Under the pieces are notes generated by a model. That model worked only from the letters and a program-made list of their open reading frames with translations, made no database searches and had not been told where the DNA came from. The translations under genes and the position numbers were made by a program. Of a stretch of 25,000 bases of DNA, positions 9,976-20,739 are shown piece by piece (the stretch's first letter is position 1; the number at the start of each line of letters is the position of its first letter). Source of the DNA: Actinidia chinensis (lineage: Eukaryota; Streptophyta; Magnoliopsida; Ericales; Actinidiaceae); assembly GCA_009663005.1 (NCBI GenBank), contig CM018911.1, positions 15,577,436 through 15,602,435 on the forward strand, written 5' to 3'.

Positions 9976-11300
9976 TGCTTTCGCACACAACTAAAATTAA
10001 ACATCTAGTCAAATCACAGTAGCTTTAGAAGGTGAATTAGGTGAACTGGTTTGGCCATCTATGCATGAAATAAAGTAATTGCACCATAATATCTTTTTTA
10101 AGTTGGTATGATTTGAAGTTGGGAAAATATGACAATGGATGGTAAGGTTCTTGTTAGATATTATTAAATATTTTTGAAGTTTGGTGCACATATGACCTAA
10201 ATCCCATGCTTGTTTAGTGTGACAAGACAGAAAGCCCCTCCAAAGATGCCTTTGGAAGATAAAAGCCATACCACCTTAATGAAAACTGCAAAGTAAGCAA
10301 ATATACGATAGTGAGGGTTCGTTGGATTGAATTGATGTTAAAAGTTGATTATTGAAAATTAAAAATTATAAAATTATTTTTTTTATAAAAAAAATAGTTT
10401 TCATGTCTAGAATCTACAAGTAAAAGATATAAGTTGTGTCATGCCCTTCAAGCGAGCCCGTTGCTGGTTCATTTTTCATGAATTGAACTGATTATTTTGT
10501 AAGAATAATTGAAAAGATCATCTATGCAAAAAATTAAATTGATCGGATATCAACAGACACATGATCTAAATACATTTATTTAAAATAAATAAATGACAAG
10601 TATAATTATAAAAATTAACTATAAGAGAAATGTGATGATAACGTGTCCATCATTATTTGATTAACTTGAGTTTTTGCATATACCATATACTTGCGTGTTC
10701 TACAAAATTAACAGCGACAGGGCACTAAGGAGGACTCCCAAATCCCATTACCCACTTCCAAGACAATAAAAAGAAAAACAAATCAAAATCAAAAGTTGCT
10801 CCAAAAAGTACAACAAACACGATAAGAGGTGAGAATTTAGGCTACATTGGAGATCAATATGTATATATAATGATACCGATCTTTTCTCCAACACCCACCA
10901 AGCCTTTTAGCTTTAATATAGATCTCTCTATATACAAATATATATATGTATGGTCCCCAACAAATTGAATTTGTATCTATATAAAAGAAAAACAAAAGAA
11001 AAATCCCTTATTAACTTTAATTTTCCATGACCCAATAATTTCTCGCAGTTCAAAGTTATGGGATAGAAGAAAATGAATGTAAATAAGGTGGTGGTTGACA
11101 AGTAATTTCCTGTGACTTGACGTTGTTCGGGTAAGCTTACAAGATGGTAATAGTGAAAAGGACCACTAAAAATGTTCCGGAGCCGACTCTCTGATGGTCA
11201 AATTAGTGACCGATAAAGATGAAAGAAGAGAGAGAAAGAGAGAATTCTTGGCTCTGGATCTTAGAGAGAGAAAATAAAAAAGAGTGAGAGTTCATACTCA
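9976..11300. other. Intergenic DNA, possible promoter-like AT tracts
   Basis: No gene is supported. An 86-codon minus-strand frame at 10009-10269 has no recognisable domain. Around 10855-10960 there are several TATATA words and CT-rich tracts, but no coding sequence follows. GA-rich simple sequence lies at about 11220-11280. Confidence 0.5.
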
Positions 11301-11302
11301 TA

Positions 11303-11334
<32 letters not shown>

Positions 11335-11757
11335 ATAACTTTTCCTCCTGGATAATTTTTTTTCCCCCGGCGTTTGGCTAGCGGATATTGAGGCGGATAA
11401 TTTATGCCCCCGAAATAATTTAGTTCCCGGAGGTGGATAGAGCGGATAATTTTTGGGTGGGCTAGACCCAAACTAAAAGTTTCCGGGGGATAAGGGGGTT
11501 GGGATAAGAAAAAGGATATATAAAGAGAAACAAAAATATATAGTGTTTTTTTATATATAGAGAGAGAAACAAAAATATTATTTTTAATATCTAAATATTT
11601 TTATTTTGTTTTTTATATATATTTCTTCCTTACCCCAACCTTATCTACCCATTTAAAAAGTATCAAAATCAAGTTAAAAGTTATTCCCCTCCATCCAAAA
11701 GTTATCCCTCTCTAAAAGTTATCCACCATCCATATCCTCCAGCCAAACGAGCCCTAA
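11301..11757. mobile_element. Tourist-like (PIF/Harbinger) MITE with TAA target duplication
   Basis: The body is 11304-11754 (451 bp), flanked by TAA at 11301-11303 and 11755-11757, the 3-bp target preference of PIF/Harbinger elements. The ends form an imperfect inverted repeat of about 40 bp: GGGGTCGTTTGGCT on the left and, on the minus strand, GGGCTCGTTTGGCT from the right. Inside are many GGATAAC/GTTATCC words near both ends, a subterminal repeat pattern usual for MITEs. The middle is AT-rich and there is no transposase. It would have depended on a related autonomous element. Confidence 0.82.
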
Positions 11758-11832
11758 GAGAGAGAGTCTGTCTCATTTTATAGTGCAGTTCGACGCGTAT
11801 AAGGACGCGCCAACTACCATGTCAGTGAATGA

Positions 11833-11900
11833 GTAGGTGGCTGACCTTAGGGCATGACTGATAGCTAACCCATCACATCATGGGTGTTCGAGTCCAAGCA
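11833..11900 (+). other. tRNA-like stretch, possible SINE head
   Basis: A near-canonical B-box, TGTTCGAGTCC, is at 11885-11895. Upstream are an A-box-like GGTGGCTGACC (11836-11846) and, between them, ACTGATAGCTAACCC, resembling a tRNA anticodon arm. It does not fold as an intact tRNA: the T-arm has an extra base and the acceptor ends do not pair obviously. It may be a tRNA pseudogene or the head of an old SINE. Confidence 0.4.
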
Positions 11901-12117
11901 TGTGAGTGTCAGAATGTATGTACGTTGCCCTTTGACCCTAAAACTCGACTTAGAAAATTCCGCCAAGATAAGTTCGTTGATTGGTTTTATGTTAAGATGT
12001 TGAACGGCTCATGCATGACGATGCTGCCTTAGCAAGGTTTAGGCGCATCACGAGATCCCGGACGATGTCCTTATAAAGCGACCTAATCCACGCGAGATAG
12101 CCGTTACGACACGAGAA

Positions 12118-13085
12118 AACAGTGACCGTATTACGTTCCACATATGGCTTATTCATCAAGCCGGACTTCGATTTCTTGTGAGCTCCCTGATGAAGGATGT
12201 GATGGCTCACTGTGGCCTCACCATCATGTAAGTGTCCATCAACTTTGTCGGACCGTGCTTGCCTTCGATACCTTAATGTGACGGGAGGGGTGCCATTCAC
12301 AGCCTTTAATCTCCTAAACGTGTACACTGTAGTCCGGCCCAAGCGCGAGTTCGATATGAATCTTTATTCAGGAAATCATTACCTGAGGCTAAGGAAAAAC
12401 CAACAGCCTGGTTAGGCTTGTGACCGAGAACCCAAACAAAGATTTGTACTTGGACGAGTTTCATGTGTTTGGAAATTAGGTATTCCACCCTAGTGATGAC
12501 GGGTTGTGGTCCTTCCCAAGAACGAACGGTAATATTGATGATGGTAAGGTATTACATCTGTCACACGTGTTTACTTTTGTTGATTCTCGTTCTAATGCGT
12601 ATCTGATCAAGTTCTAACAAGTTACCGCTCTGATGGTTTACTTTGCAGGTTTCAATGACCATTACAAGACTCATTCTGAGTAGTGCAAGGCTGCAATTAA
12701 GCACGTCAACAACAACCGAGATCCTCGTGACGTAGTGACTTTGCTTCGGTACGAGCTGATCTATGTCCATACCATTCCTCATCGAACTACTAGAATTGGG
12801 CAGTTAGCTTTGCTCCCACTCTGCATCAGAGAGCCAGCAAACTCCGCCTAGCATGTTGAGTCTTCGAGGTCAGAAGACTAAACGATCAGCAAGTGGATAG
12901 ACACCAGTGCTGCTGATTTCGCAAGGGAGGAAAAGGAACAAGAGGTAGGTTCCAGTAACTACAGCTCGGTTCAACTTTCAAGGAGCAAGTTGTGAGTTGC
13001 TCTTGTTGAGGGTGACCAACCCAATGAGGAAGAGGAGGAAGAAAATGAGGAAGACGATGAAGAAGTTGCTCTGTGCGTTTGCCGT
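12118..13085 (+). pseudogene. Decayed retroelement gag-like gene with one intron
   Basis: Translated remnants run through three frames. Frame 1 from 12118 gives ITFHIWLIHQAGLRFLVSSL; another frame gives FNLLNVYTVVRPKREFDM and YLRLRKNQQPG (about 12305-12410); the third gives LVTENPNKDLYLDEF (to 12461), then FHPSDDGLWSFPRTNGN. This order and wording match the gag-like proteins plant annotations list as putative transposon or retrotransposon gag proteins. An intron with GT at 12544 and AG at 12648 (acceptor TTTGCAG) joins the frames in phase. The downstream exon stays in one frame from 12651 to about 13080 with four stops, and includes VVTLLRYELIYVHTIPHRTT and an acidic Glu/Asp tract near 13020-13060. 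Frameshifts and at least six stops show it is dead. The family is recalled, not searched. Confidence 0.6.
12544..12648 (+). other. Probable intron in the gag-like pseudogene
   Basis: Donor G|GTAAGG at 12544 and acceptor CTTTGCAG| ending 12648 give a 105-bp intron. Removing it joins ...NIDDG to FNDHYKTHSE without changing frame, which supports the call. Confidence 0.55.
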
Positions 13086-15045
13086 TGCGGCTTTGGGTTC
13101 GCAACCAATTTCTTTTATGTTTTTTGTTACCTCGGTTGTTGTTCCTTTATTGGCTGATGCCTTTTTCTTCTGTGTTTGTCTCTTCTCTTGTCGTTTGAGT
13201 GGTTTTGGAGAACCGTCTCGGCTCCGCTGTTGGTTTGTGGCTAGTTACCCACTTCATCTGGTATGATTTTGTTCGCTACGTTATTGTTCCCGTTTGTTGC
13301 TAATTGTGGCACGTTGGCCAATCATTGTTGGTGTTGTCATTAGTTGGTGTTGTTGGTTTCCGTTGGAAAGCTTGCCGGTTTTTTATTTTCGTTGTGTTGC
13401 TCCTTATTTCTTGATGTTGATTAGAACTCTGCATTCGCTACTATGATACAAGTCGTTACTACGTTCGACTGTTTGTGGGTCTTTTGTTTATGATATTATT
13501 GTTCCTAGTGTTGCTCCTCTGAGTTCTGGTTCTAGTTCTGCTTCTGGTCTGGGGTGGCTAATGTTGTTTATACTTTCTATTTCGGCTCAATGGTTTAACT
13601 ACCATAAACTACCCCCATGGGCCAAGTAGGTCTTAAGGTGTATCTAATGGCGAATGGGTAAGATATATTATCTGATGATGCTCCTCAATTATAAGAAGGA
13701 CCCCACATATGCTTATTTGTTGGAGAAAAAGGATGCTCAGATCGTAGTGGTGTGGACAGTAGGAACTCCGATTAGTAGTAGTTTGGTCTATCTGCTTACG
13801 GTATTGATGCTACTATGTTTGTTGGAAGTCTAGTTTCACTTCCGAACTACAATTGGAAGAGGAAGAGTACACGGAAATCTTTTGTTTGGGAGTGACGAGG
13901 AAGGGAAGTGGAAGTGGAAGTGTAAGCTAGGAGATACTTCTTTTGAGGTAATTACTTCATAGTTAGAGCATATGGGCACTCGGATACAACGCTACTGGGA
14001 TTCAACTTTTAACATTGTTTCTACAATATCACGAGGACTTATTATTACGTATGCCTATATTGTGGTAATAAGTTTTAATTGGTTGGTTCGAATACCAGTT
14101 TGTTTCATTGCCTAACAGTGTTTTGAGTACAAGTAATTGTTAGTGTCAATTTTATGTCTTCTCATAATGGAAAATTTTCCTTTCAATCTGTTTACACAAT
14201 GCAACTGCTGTTCTTTCTCTTGTTCTAAGTTGGTGATTTTTTGGGGGGAATGTTATTAGACCATTTGTTTAGAGGTATTTCATGAAATTCTGCTCGGTTT
14301 CATTCATGTGTCCTAAGAGCTGTTTGGAATAAATAGACAGTGTATGTGTGGCCTTTTATTCCATTAAACTGGAACGCGAAAGTAATATGCTCTCCCTATT
14401 TAAATTCGATGTTGAGGTGCTGCATTCTCTCACCCCCCCATCCCACCATTTTTGTCATGCTGCATTCTTTTACCCTAGTTCAGCATTGGTGGACGACGTT
14501 GAAATACAATCAAATCCAGAATGAGTAATCACATGAAGACTTATTCCTAGCAATGACACTGAAGCCTTAGTTTGATTCCTAAAATTCCTGACCATGGCCC
14601 CCCTCATTCTCAACCAAGATTCATCCTTTACTTATCATTCTCTCTCTTACTATTTTTGCTGTTCTCTCTTTCTTCTTTTTACTTTTTCCCTTCCACTCCC
14701 GCTCTTTCTCATCTTTGGTCAGACGTGCGTGCTGCCGTGCTCCATCAATTTGAGGGTTTTTTCACTTAATTGGAATGACCGGTGAATTAAAACGCCAAAA
14801 ATGGTCAGACAAATACCAATGGGGTTAAAACCAGTAGTTATTGGAAAACCGTTGTTTGAGTTACTAGATGGCTGACACTCCTGTTTTGTAGCTCAAAGAT
14901 GGTCCCTTGGAGATTAGTTTTGGGTCCAGTCCTAGGATTGCCTGGCTTTTTTTGCATAGTTGGTGGGCTACTGCTGAATCCATTTGTCGTTAAGGAGTGG
15001 CTAACAGAGAAAGCTTTTGGTTGCAAAGAACCATCTTAGGCCTAA
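13086..15045. other. No supported gene; likely decayed retroelement DNA
   Basis: After the acidic tract the sequence turns TG-rich, then passes through mixed-composition DNA. Small frames at 12997-13266, 14340-14528 and 14572-14769 show no recognisable domain. A 46-codon frame starting at 14899 (MVPWRLVLGP...) is unrecognised. The part next to the gag-like pseudogene is plausibly the same dead element's downstream sequence. Confidence 0.4.
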
Positions 15046-15231
15046 TTGTTGGCGTTGGCGTTGTTGCCAGAATCTAATCACCTTATGGGCATAGCCCCGG
15101 TTATCCATGACTGTCAAGCTCTAGGCGCATCAGTCCTCACAAGAGATACAATGAATCTACCAGGGGACAGATGGATGAAACAATCTGCAAAGCACATTCT
15201 TCTGCACTGTGAATTTTCCTTTCCTCAGTAA
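15046..15231 (+). other. Weak candidate for a LINE RNase H remnant
   Basis: The frame contains PESNHLMGIAPVIHDCQALG and, later, DRWMKQSAKHILL. The spacing of an ES(D/N), a DC and a W..xxA.H block loosely recalls the RNase H tail of plant LINEs. Catalytic residues cannot be assigned with confidence and there is no neighbouring reverse transcriptase. Treat as a hint only. Confidence 0.2.
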
Positions 15232-17350
15232 CCTTCATTGACTATATGGAGTTTAAAATTGTACGTACATCTCCATGTAATAATCAATCTCAACTGTGTT
15301 ATGTGAATTATCATAAAATGGTGAAGAAAACAATTTGGGACATTTATAAAGCTAAGAAATGGGGCCAATCTGGTGGTCTTTTACACAATAAGTTACAAAC
15401 TCACTGTGACTTGGACTTCTATGCGATTTATTATTTTGCAAGATGCATAGATTGTACAAGGGTACTGAAGGTTCGGAGGAGGTGACGAGTAGGGCTTCTT
15501 CGGTTCGCTTGTTGCATTGTCTCCTCTTAAGTTATTCAACTTGTTTAGGTTCTTTCCTTCTGCTTTTACTAGGGCGTTTTTTGTTGGGCATGAAGACGCA
15601 CTGCAGTCCTCTTGAATAGGGAGACTAGGTGTTTTGGCTGATATCTTCCTGACCCCGTGCTCTCTGTTCATGTAATGTTCTGTGGCTGTTTGGCCTGTAA
15701 TAAATTCTAGGGTTGATCACGGTTTCGATTTGGAGCCCAACTGCAAACCGAATCGTGAGTAACGTTGTAGATTTTTTCTGGACTGAATTGAACTGGACCA
15801 TTGAAAACTATTGTTAATGCATTTGAAGTAGTGAATTCGAATGTTTCTTATTTCAAGATTATGAATCTGGTTTCACTTAATTTAACAATACAAATTGACA
15901 AAGTGGTTTTTAGATCAGTTACTGAGGCACTTTGGAAGATGGGTGTTTCTTCTTTATGTTATGTTCTCTCTTTTTTATCTTTACTACTATCCTTTACATA
16001 TGTAAAACATAGAAAATATACAATACTTTCTACTCTACAAATTTCAAGGATAATTAAACATATTGTGTTGACCACTTGAATAAATGTTAAATGCAGATAT
16101 GCTCTGTTTCAAGCACATCTTTTCTTGGTGGACTCTTTTCGTGTTGTAGGACTCAAGCAAACCAGAAGATCATTCACAAAGATAAAAAATCAATAGACAT
16201 TTGTAGTTACATGATCATATCATATTTGTCGCACAAAAAAACCCTGCAAAATATGATCCAATCAATTGTAATCGATTAGTTAATAGGTTGATTAACTGTG
16301 TTTTGAAATGCAATTTAACAAAAGATAGAAACAAATCTACTATGTGTTTTATGTCAAACAATAAGTAGAGTAACTCTCAATATTATAGTTTTGAGAGCAA
16401 ACTCTAACACAAAATGTTTCGACCAGCATAAGTTATATACTCGATGAGCCCTACAAATAAATAATTCTCATCACATTATTGAGATCAAGGTAAGCCCCAC
16501 ATAATGTGCCTTGTGGGCACAACACCTGCCCCAAGGATACCTCTAAGCTCAAGTTTTGAAAAGTTTATAAATCATTCTCTGTTTTGTTCGTATCCCAACT
16601 GAGACTGATATATCATTTCAAAAATGATAGAAATGTCTAAAAAATGGCTCTCCGTTAAATTAGAGGATTTTGACCCCAAGAGTTCATGTTTTATGTAAAT
16701 TTTGATATACTAATTGTCTCAAACCATTTAAACCACAGCCCCTGGCTTAGATTTTCGTAAATAATAATTTCAAGTCCTAAAAAGGGAATTGACTTAGTTA
16801 AATGGTGGGCCAATGCTCAGTGTTTTTTCCTAAACAAAATAAGGCTATGTTGAGTCGTTGACACAACTCTAAACGTATTCCTCTTACAAGATGTGAGCCG
16901 CACAGTGCAATCACAACCCACAGGGACCCACCCATTGTGTGCCTAGAGGAGTTTAGGGTGGGTGAACTGACACAACACTGTGATGCCCTTATTATGTAGG
17001 GAATAAATAATCTCAATAATATGCCCAGAATCATTCATTTTGAAAGGCTTTGGAACTAACATTGACTATGCAAAAATTAAAAAGGAAAGTGTAATTGAAG
17101 AAGAGAAAAGTGTGAAAATCAATAGCATTAAATAATAATAACCCTAACTAGTTGTAATTCAATAGGAAACGAATTAGGACTTCCCTTTTCCTTTAGATTA
17201 GAAAAGAAAGAATTGGATTAAAATAGGGAGCACGAATGTGAAACTTGTATGGATAGACACCATTGAGAACAAAATAAGGAAACATTCTCTTACCCAAAAA
17301 TAAGTAAAATCTTCAACAAATAAACACAAGATCCACAACCTCTTTGTAAA
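15232..17350. other. Intergenic DNA, no supported gene
   Basis: Several frames of 60-90 codons occur on both strands, none with recognisable domains. A small imperfect palindrome with arms like TCACGGTTTCGATTTG lies at about 15717-15758. Confidence 0.5.
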
Positions 17351-17356
17351 ACCCTG

Positions 17357-17396
17357 TACACACACACACACATACACACACACACACAAACACACG
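17357..17396. repeat. Interrupted (CA)n microsatellite
   Basis: About 40 bp of alternating CA with two interruptions (CATACA and CAAACA). Such arrays are often length-variable. Confidence 0.9.
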
Positions 17397-17547
17397 ACAT
17401 ATATGTGCAAACCCTAGGTACCCTAAAGAAACACTCATAGGCCAAGGACGAAAACAAAGTAAACAGGGGGAAAAAAAATTAAAATCACTTCTTTGTTCTT
17501 GATTCTGTTTCAGTTTTGCGTTTCTTCGGTGTCACTCTCGTGGCAGC

Positions 17548-17900
17548 TCAATTCTCTCCCACTGAACCTCTGCCAAGCACGGCGTGGCCGTTCTCTCCTA
17601 TCTTTTTCACGCCCAAAGGCCAAGGACGAAACGTACTTTCCTCATACGCAACCACATGTAGTATATACTCATCGTTCGGGATTGGGATACCCCTTTCCTA
17701 TTTCTCTCTATAATTGTACACCAATATTCTCTCTTCCTTCGCTGCCATAAGAAATAAGAATTTCACCATTCACCAAGTTCACGTCTCGATAAGACAACTA
17801 CTTTCAACCGACATATATTCCTTCGTGACTAGCACCTCAAAAAGAAGCCCGTGTTGGATTCTACCCATATCGCGTACCATACAAAGGGATCCGTGCAATG
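17548..17900 (-). pseudogene. Truncated F-box gene fragment (C-terminal FBA part)
   Basis: Read on the minus strand, this matches the C-terminal part of the intact F-box gene next door. HGSLCMVRD at about 17872-17897 corresponds to DGSLCVVRN; NGEILI to NGEVVV; VYNYREK to VYNTIEK; and VVAYEES to VISYMES. It ends at a TGA at 17548-17550. It lacks everything upstream, including the F-box itself, and has a frameshift between the GSLC and VYN parts plus an in-frame TAG right after VYNYREK. It is therefore a 5'-truncated relic of a tandem copy. Similarity is moderate, so the duplication is not recent. Confidence 0.75.
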
Positions 17901-17940
17901 TTAACTTTTTTAATTTGTGTTAAGTGCAACGCGTTACGTT

Positions 17941-18359
17941 TTCAAAAAAAAAAAAAAGAAAAAAACAAAATCAAAAAAACATGTGAGTCAAATTCTTTTT
18001 TTTAGAAAATAAGAACATCATTTCATTAAATATAAAAACCGATTACAAAGGGAATATGAGATTTTTCAGCATTCAGAATACATACTAGGAGATTAAGGAG
18101 AGAAGGAGAAAAGCAAACTCAAAACAAAGACAATAAAGATCCCTAGAAGCCCAGCATTGAGTCGAAAGTGATCACATTCATAAACTTAAAGAGTCAAAAA
18201 ATATGAAATATTCGAATCAACCAATTCAAATGCATTAACAAAAGAAATAGGGACAACCTTTGAATTTCAAAATATGATGTAGCAAGACACCAACAATTTG
18301 ACAGAATACTAAATTATAGATGGGATAGGAAAGTGAATACCTGTTTTACAATGTCTACC
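17941..18359. other. Downstream flank of the F-box gene
   Basis: A-rich and T-rich tracts lie at 17945-18003. On the minus strand 18000-18060 reads like a 3' end (TTTGTAATCGG, then TTAATGAAATGATG, then an A run). It could be the F-box gene's 3' UTR end or the 3' end of an old LINE. Just past the stop codon, ACAG|GTATTC could be a 3' UTR splice donor. Neither is proven. Confidence 0.4.
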
Positions 18360-19655
18360 CTATCCAAGAAATCTTACTCGCCCAAACGTCCAGGGAATCT
18401 TCCTCATCCCTGTTGTCCTCGTCGGTGTACTCTCACTCTCAATCAAGGTGTTGGTACGACGGTATAACAAATTCATGGTGGCCCCTTTAGGCCCTTCTTC
18501 AATCCGATCTTCTTCGTGACCATATTCAGAGGTTGAAACAAGACTTTCCATGTATGAAATCACATTTATTTCCCCATAATTGTCTGCGCTGTGAATTTCC
18601 CTTTGTGACTTCTCTATAGTATTGTACACGAATATCGTTTTTCCATTCACTGCCACGACAACTTCACCATTCTTTGTAAAGCACAAGGGTACCAACTCAT
18701 ATTTAAAAGCACCACACAAACCCGTAAGATTATTAAGAATGAACATACGGGTCCAGGATTCCTTCACGATAAACACCTCAGCATATCGATTTTCGCAGTT
18801 GCGTACCACACAAAGGGATCCGTCTACAACTCCCAAGCCCATTACAACATTCCATTCCTCAATGGTCGGCCGTGGTGCTGGTACTTCTACAAATTTATCT
18901 GTTACTGGATCAAAATAAACGATTTGGTGGATTTTAGACTTGTCATGATCTTCAGTAGACATGCCATTATTATCAATATAATCAACACGCCAATACAACC
19001 GTTCGTTCACTACAGGCCCTGAATATATTATTTTTTCCTTGTAAGGATAGGGAATCGTTACCCAACTTTTGCTTCTAATGCTAGCAACCATGGCAACGCT
19101 GCCTAGCCCCATCACCACCTTGTACTCATCGGTGGTAGAGTCGTAACAAAATCCGGTACATCCGCTGTAGCTATCCCACCAACTAAGTGATATAAGCAAT
19201 TTTGTGCATTGCCGGGTCAAAGGGTTCCACAAGTACAATTTCCTGGAATAGCTCACGAGCAATAACCCGTTGCAAGAACCCAATATTTGAAACCAATCAA
19301 GGGACATCTCTTTGTTCTTATTTTGCCTCGGTCTAGGAACCTCCCTCAAGAAAGCCTCCTCTTCGTTGTCGATGATGTATAAGTTGAACGGCAGCCTATA
19401 CATTCCCTTGCACATGATCATAGATCGGTGCCTTTGCATCGAAAAACTAAATTTGGAATTGGAGATCCTATGTTGCCAATGCTTGCAAACACACTTAAAT
19501 CGCAATAAAGATCGGATTGGCAGGTGGGTGAGAATTTCGAGGACGATTTCTTCTGGAATGTGTGGCAGCAGTGAAACCTTTGGCCGGAATGGAGGTAAAG
19601 ATGACCTGTTGTAGACATGGCCACTGCTCAGAATATTGACAGAACAAGGTTCCAT
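18360..19655 (-). CDS. F-box protein with F-box-associated (FBA) domain
   Basis: A 431-residue single-exon protein. The start is the ATG at 19655-19653 (MEPCSVNIL...); the codon just upstream is TTG, so the frame does not begin earlier with ATG. Residues 30-69 are an F-box, with EIVLEILTHLPIRSLLRFK followed by CVCKHW. In plants this segment binds SKP1-like (ASK) proteins, placing the product in an SCF ubiquitin ligase as the substrate-choosing subunit. The rest fits a type-1 FBA domain: ILGSCNGLLLV (124-134), LYLWNPLTRQ (140-149), GFCYDSTTDEYKVV (168-181), LGVVDGSLCVV (274-284), SWTRMF (300-305) and YMESLVS (368-374). Family length is usually 350-430 residues. The last 55 residues are acidic, then Ser/Thr/Arg-rich, and look lineage-specific. 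No target can be inferred. A broken relative lies just downstream. Confidence 0.93.
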   Translation of the reverse strand: MEPCSVNILSSGHVYNRSSLPPFRPKVSLLPHIPEEIVLEILTHLPIRSLLRFKCVCKHWQHRISNSKFSFSMQRHRSMIMCKGMYRLPFNLYIIDNEEEAFLREVPRPRQNKNKEMSLDWFQILGSCNGLLLVSYSRKLYLWNPLTRQCTKLLISLSWWDSYSGCTGFCYDSTTDEYKVVMGLGSVAMVASIRSKSWVTIPYPYKEKIIYSGPVVNERLYWRVDYIDNNGMSTEDHDKSKIHQIVYFDPVTDKFVEVPAPRPTIEEWNVVMGLGVVDGSLCVVRNCENRYAEVFIVKESWTRMFILNNLTGLCGAFKYELVPLCFTKNGEVVVAVNGKTIFVYNTIEKSQREIHSADNYGEINVISYMESLVSTSEYGHEEDRIEEGPKGATMNLLYRRTNTLIESESTPTRTTGMRKIPWTFGRVRFLG

Positions 19656-19708
19656 CAAAGCTGCAAACAGAGGCTATTTCTTTTAGGGTACTTGGGGCTT
19701 CACAATAC

Positions 19709-19720
19709 ATATATATATAG
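19709..19720 (-). promoter_or_regulatory. TATA box of the F-box gene
   Basis: On the minus strand CTATATATATATG lies about 55 bp upstream of the ATG. A start of transcription 25-30 bp below it would leave a 5' leader of about 25-30 nt, short but possible. Confidence 0.55.
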
Positions 19721-19732
19721 GCATATGTGGGC

Positions 19733-19740
19733 TAGGGTTT
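19733..19740 (-). promoter_or_regulatory. Telo-box AAACCCTA upstream of the F-box gene
   Basis: AAACCCTA on the minus strand, just upstream of the TATA box. In plants this motif is found in promoters of growth-related genes and is bound by telobox-binding factors. A single 8-mer can also arise by chance. Confidence 0.4.
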
Positions 19741-19749
19741 TGGAAAGAA

Positions 19750-20000
19750 AAAAGGGTAATTACAGTTACCTCCAACGAGGTTTTGACACTGCAAAAGACC
19801 TTCCCTAGTTTTTCTAAAATTACACTGCACTGCCTTTTGGTTTACAATTATATTTCACATTAAGCCTTCCGTTAGTTGACCGTCCATTGACTAACGGATT
19901 TTGCTGAAGTCAGCAATTTAGTTTTATCTAAATTTCCATTTTATCCTTTACTGCATATTAGTTTCTCTCTCTAAATCCCCATCTTCATTTACTACCCACC
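19750..20000. repeat. Dispersed repeat in the F-box gene's upstream region
   Basis: The run of phrases AAAATTACACTGCACTGCC, CCGTTAGTTGACCGTCC and GACTAACGGATTTTGCTGA matches a dispersed non-coding repeat common in angiosperms (the 'aaattacactt... taacggattttgctgacgtcagc' type). No boundaries were found. It may limit or supply regulatory sequence to the F-box gene. Confidence 0.5.
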
Positions 20001-20031
20001 ACTTGTCGATACACCACAATCACCCAGGAAA

Positions 20032-20228
20032 TGTTGGATAAGACAATTGGAAGGCCCAAGGACCAGGCCCAATTGAGGCCCAAACACATGAAGAGCCCCA
20101 AGTTGTTACCCAAGCCAAGCCCACCTTCTAGATGTTATTAGAATGGGAAATAGAAGAAGAGAGACACGGAGAAGAGAAAGAGAAGATGGGAAAGCGAGAG
20201 AAGATGCTCGACATTTATTCAGAGGAGG
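20032..20228 (+). mobile_element. Copia-type LTR, left part (interrupted)
   Basis: Starts TGTTGGATAAG and has the GGCCCAA-rich text typical of plant Copia LTR U3 regions. It breaks at GGAGG, where another LTR has inserted, and resumes at 22413. The two parts total about 513 bp. The five bases before it are GGAAA; the matching copy should lie at the far end of the element, not seen in this window. Confidence 0.65.
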
Positions 20229-20739
20229 TGTCACGCCCGGTCACACCCAAGACCGGCCACGTAAGCAAACAACTTCACATGCGGAAAAGTAAATTAAAAA
20301 AAAAGACAATACACTGTTATTTACATCAGAGTGCGGAAATAAATTACAACAATTCTAATTAACTTTAATATGTTTATCAAATTAAAAAGCAAAAGGGATT
20401 CCACATGCTCAAGACTCAGGATAAACCTCGGTCCCTGAAAATCATTGTTTTAGAGTAAAGGTGAGTTACCTTGAAAAAAGAGTTAAACAATGGACTTGAT
20501 GCTTCAAGCCAAAAAACCATGAACATAACTTATACTATGAAAACATGATACCAAAAGGATGTTTTCAGTTTATATCAAAAATACTTTTTGATTCAATCCT
20601 GATTTCTCAAATCAAACAGGTTTCCAAAATTCACTCGTTCTCACAAGGCAGTACTCCAATAATTAGAATAACACATAGACCAATACCTAACCAATCTGAT
20701 TATGCAATAAGCACGTGACAGAAACACGCATCAAACTTT

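Noticed and set aside
11992..12342. 116-codon minus-strand frame as a gene
   Set aside because: It also begins without ATG and is antisense to the decayed gag-like frame, whose protein wording is recognisable on the + strand.
15046..15231. LINE RNase H domain
   Set aside because: Only a loose spacing of ESN, DC and W..A.H blocks is visible, with no reverse transcriptase nearby. Kept as a low-confidence note, not as a finding.
17940..18060. LINE 3' end on the minus strand
   Set aside because: The TTTAATGAAATGATG plus A-tract wording fits, but the same stretch could be the F-box gene's own 3' end. No target duplication was found.
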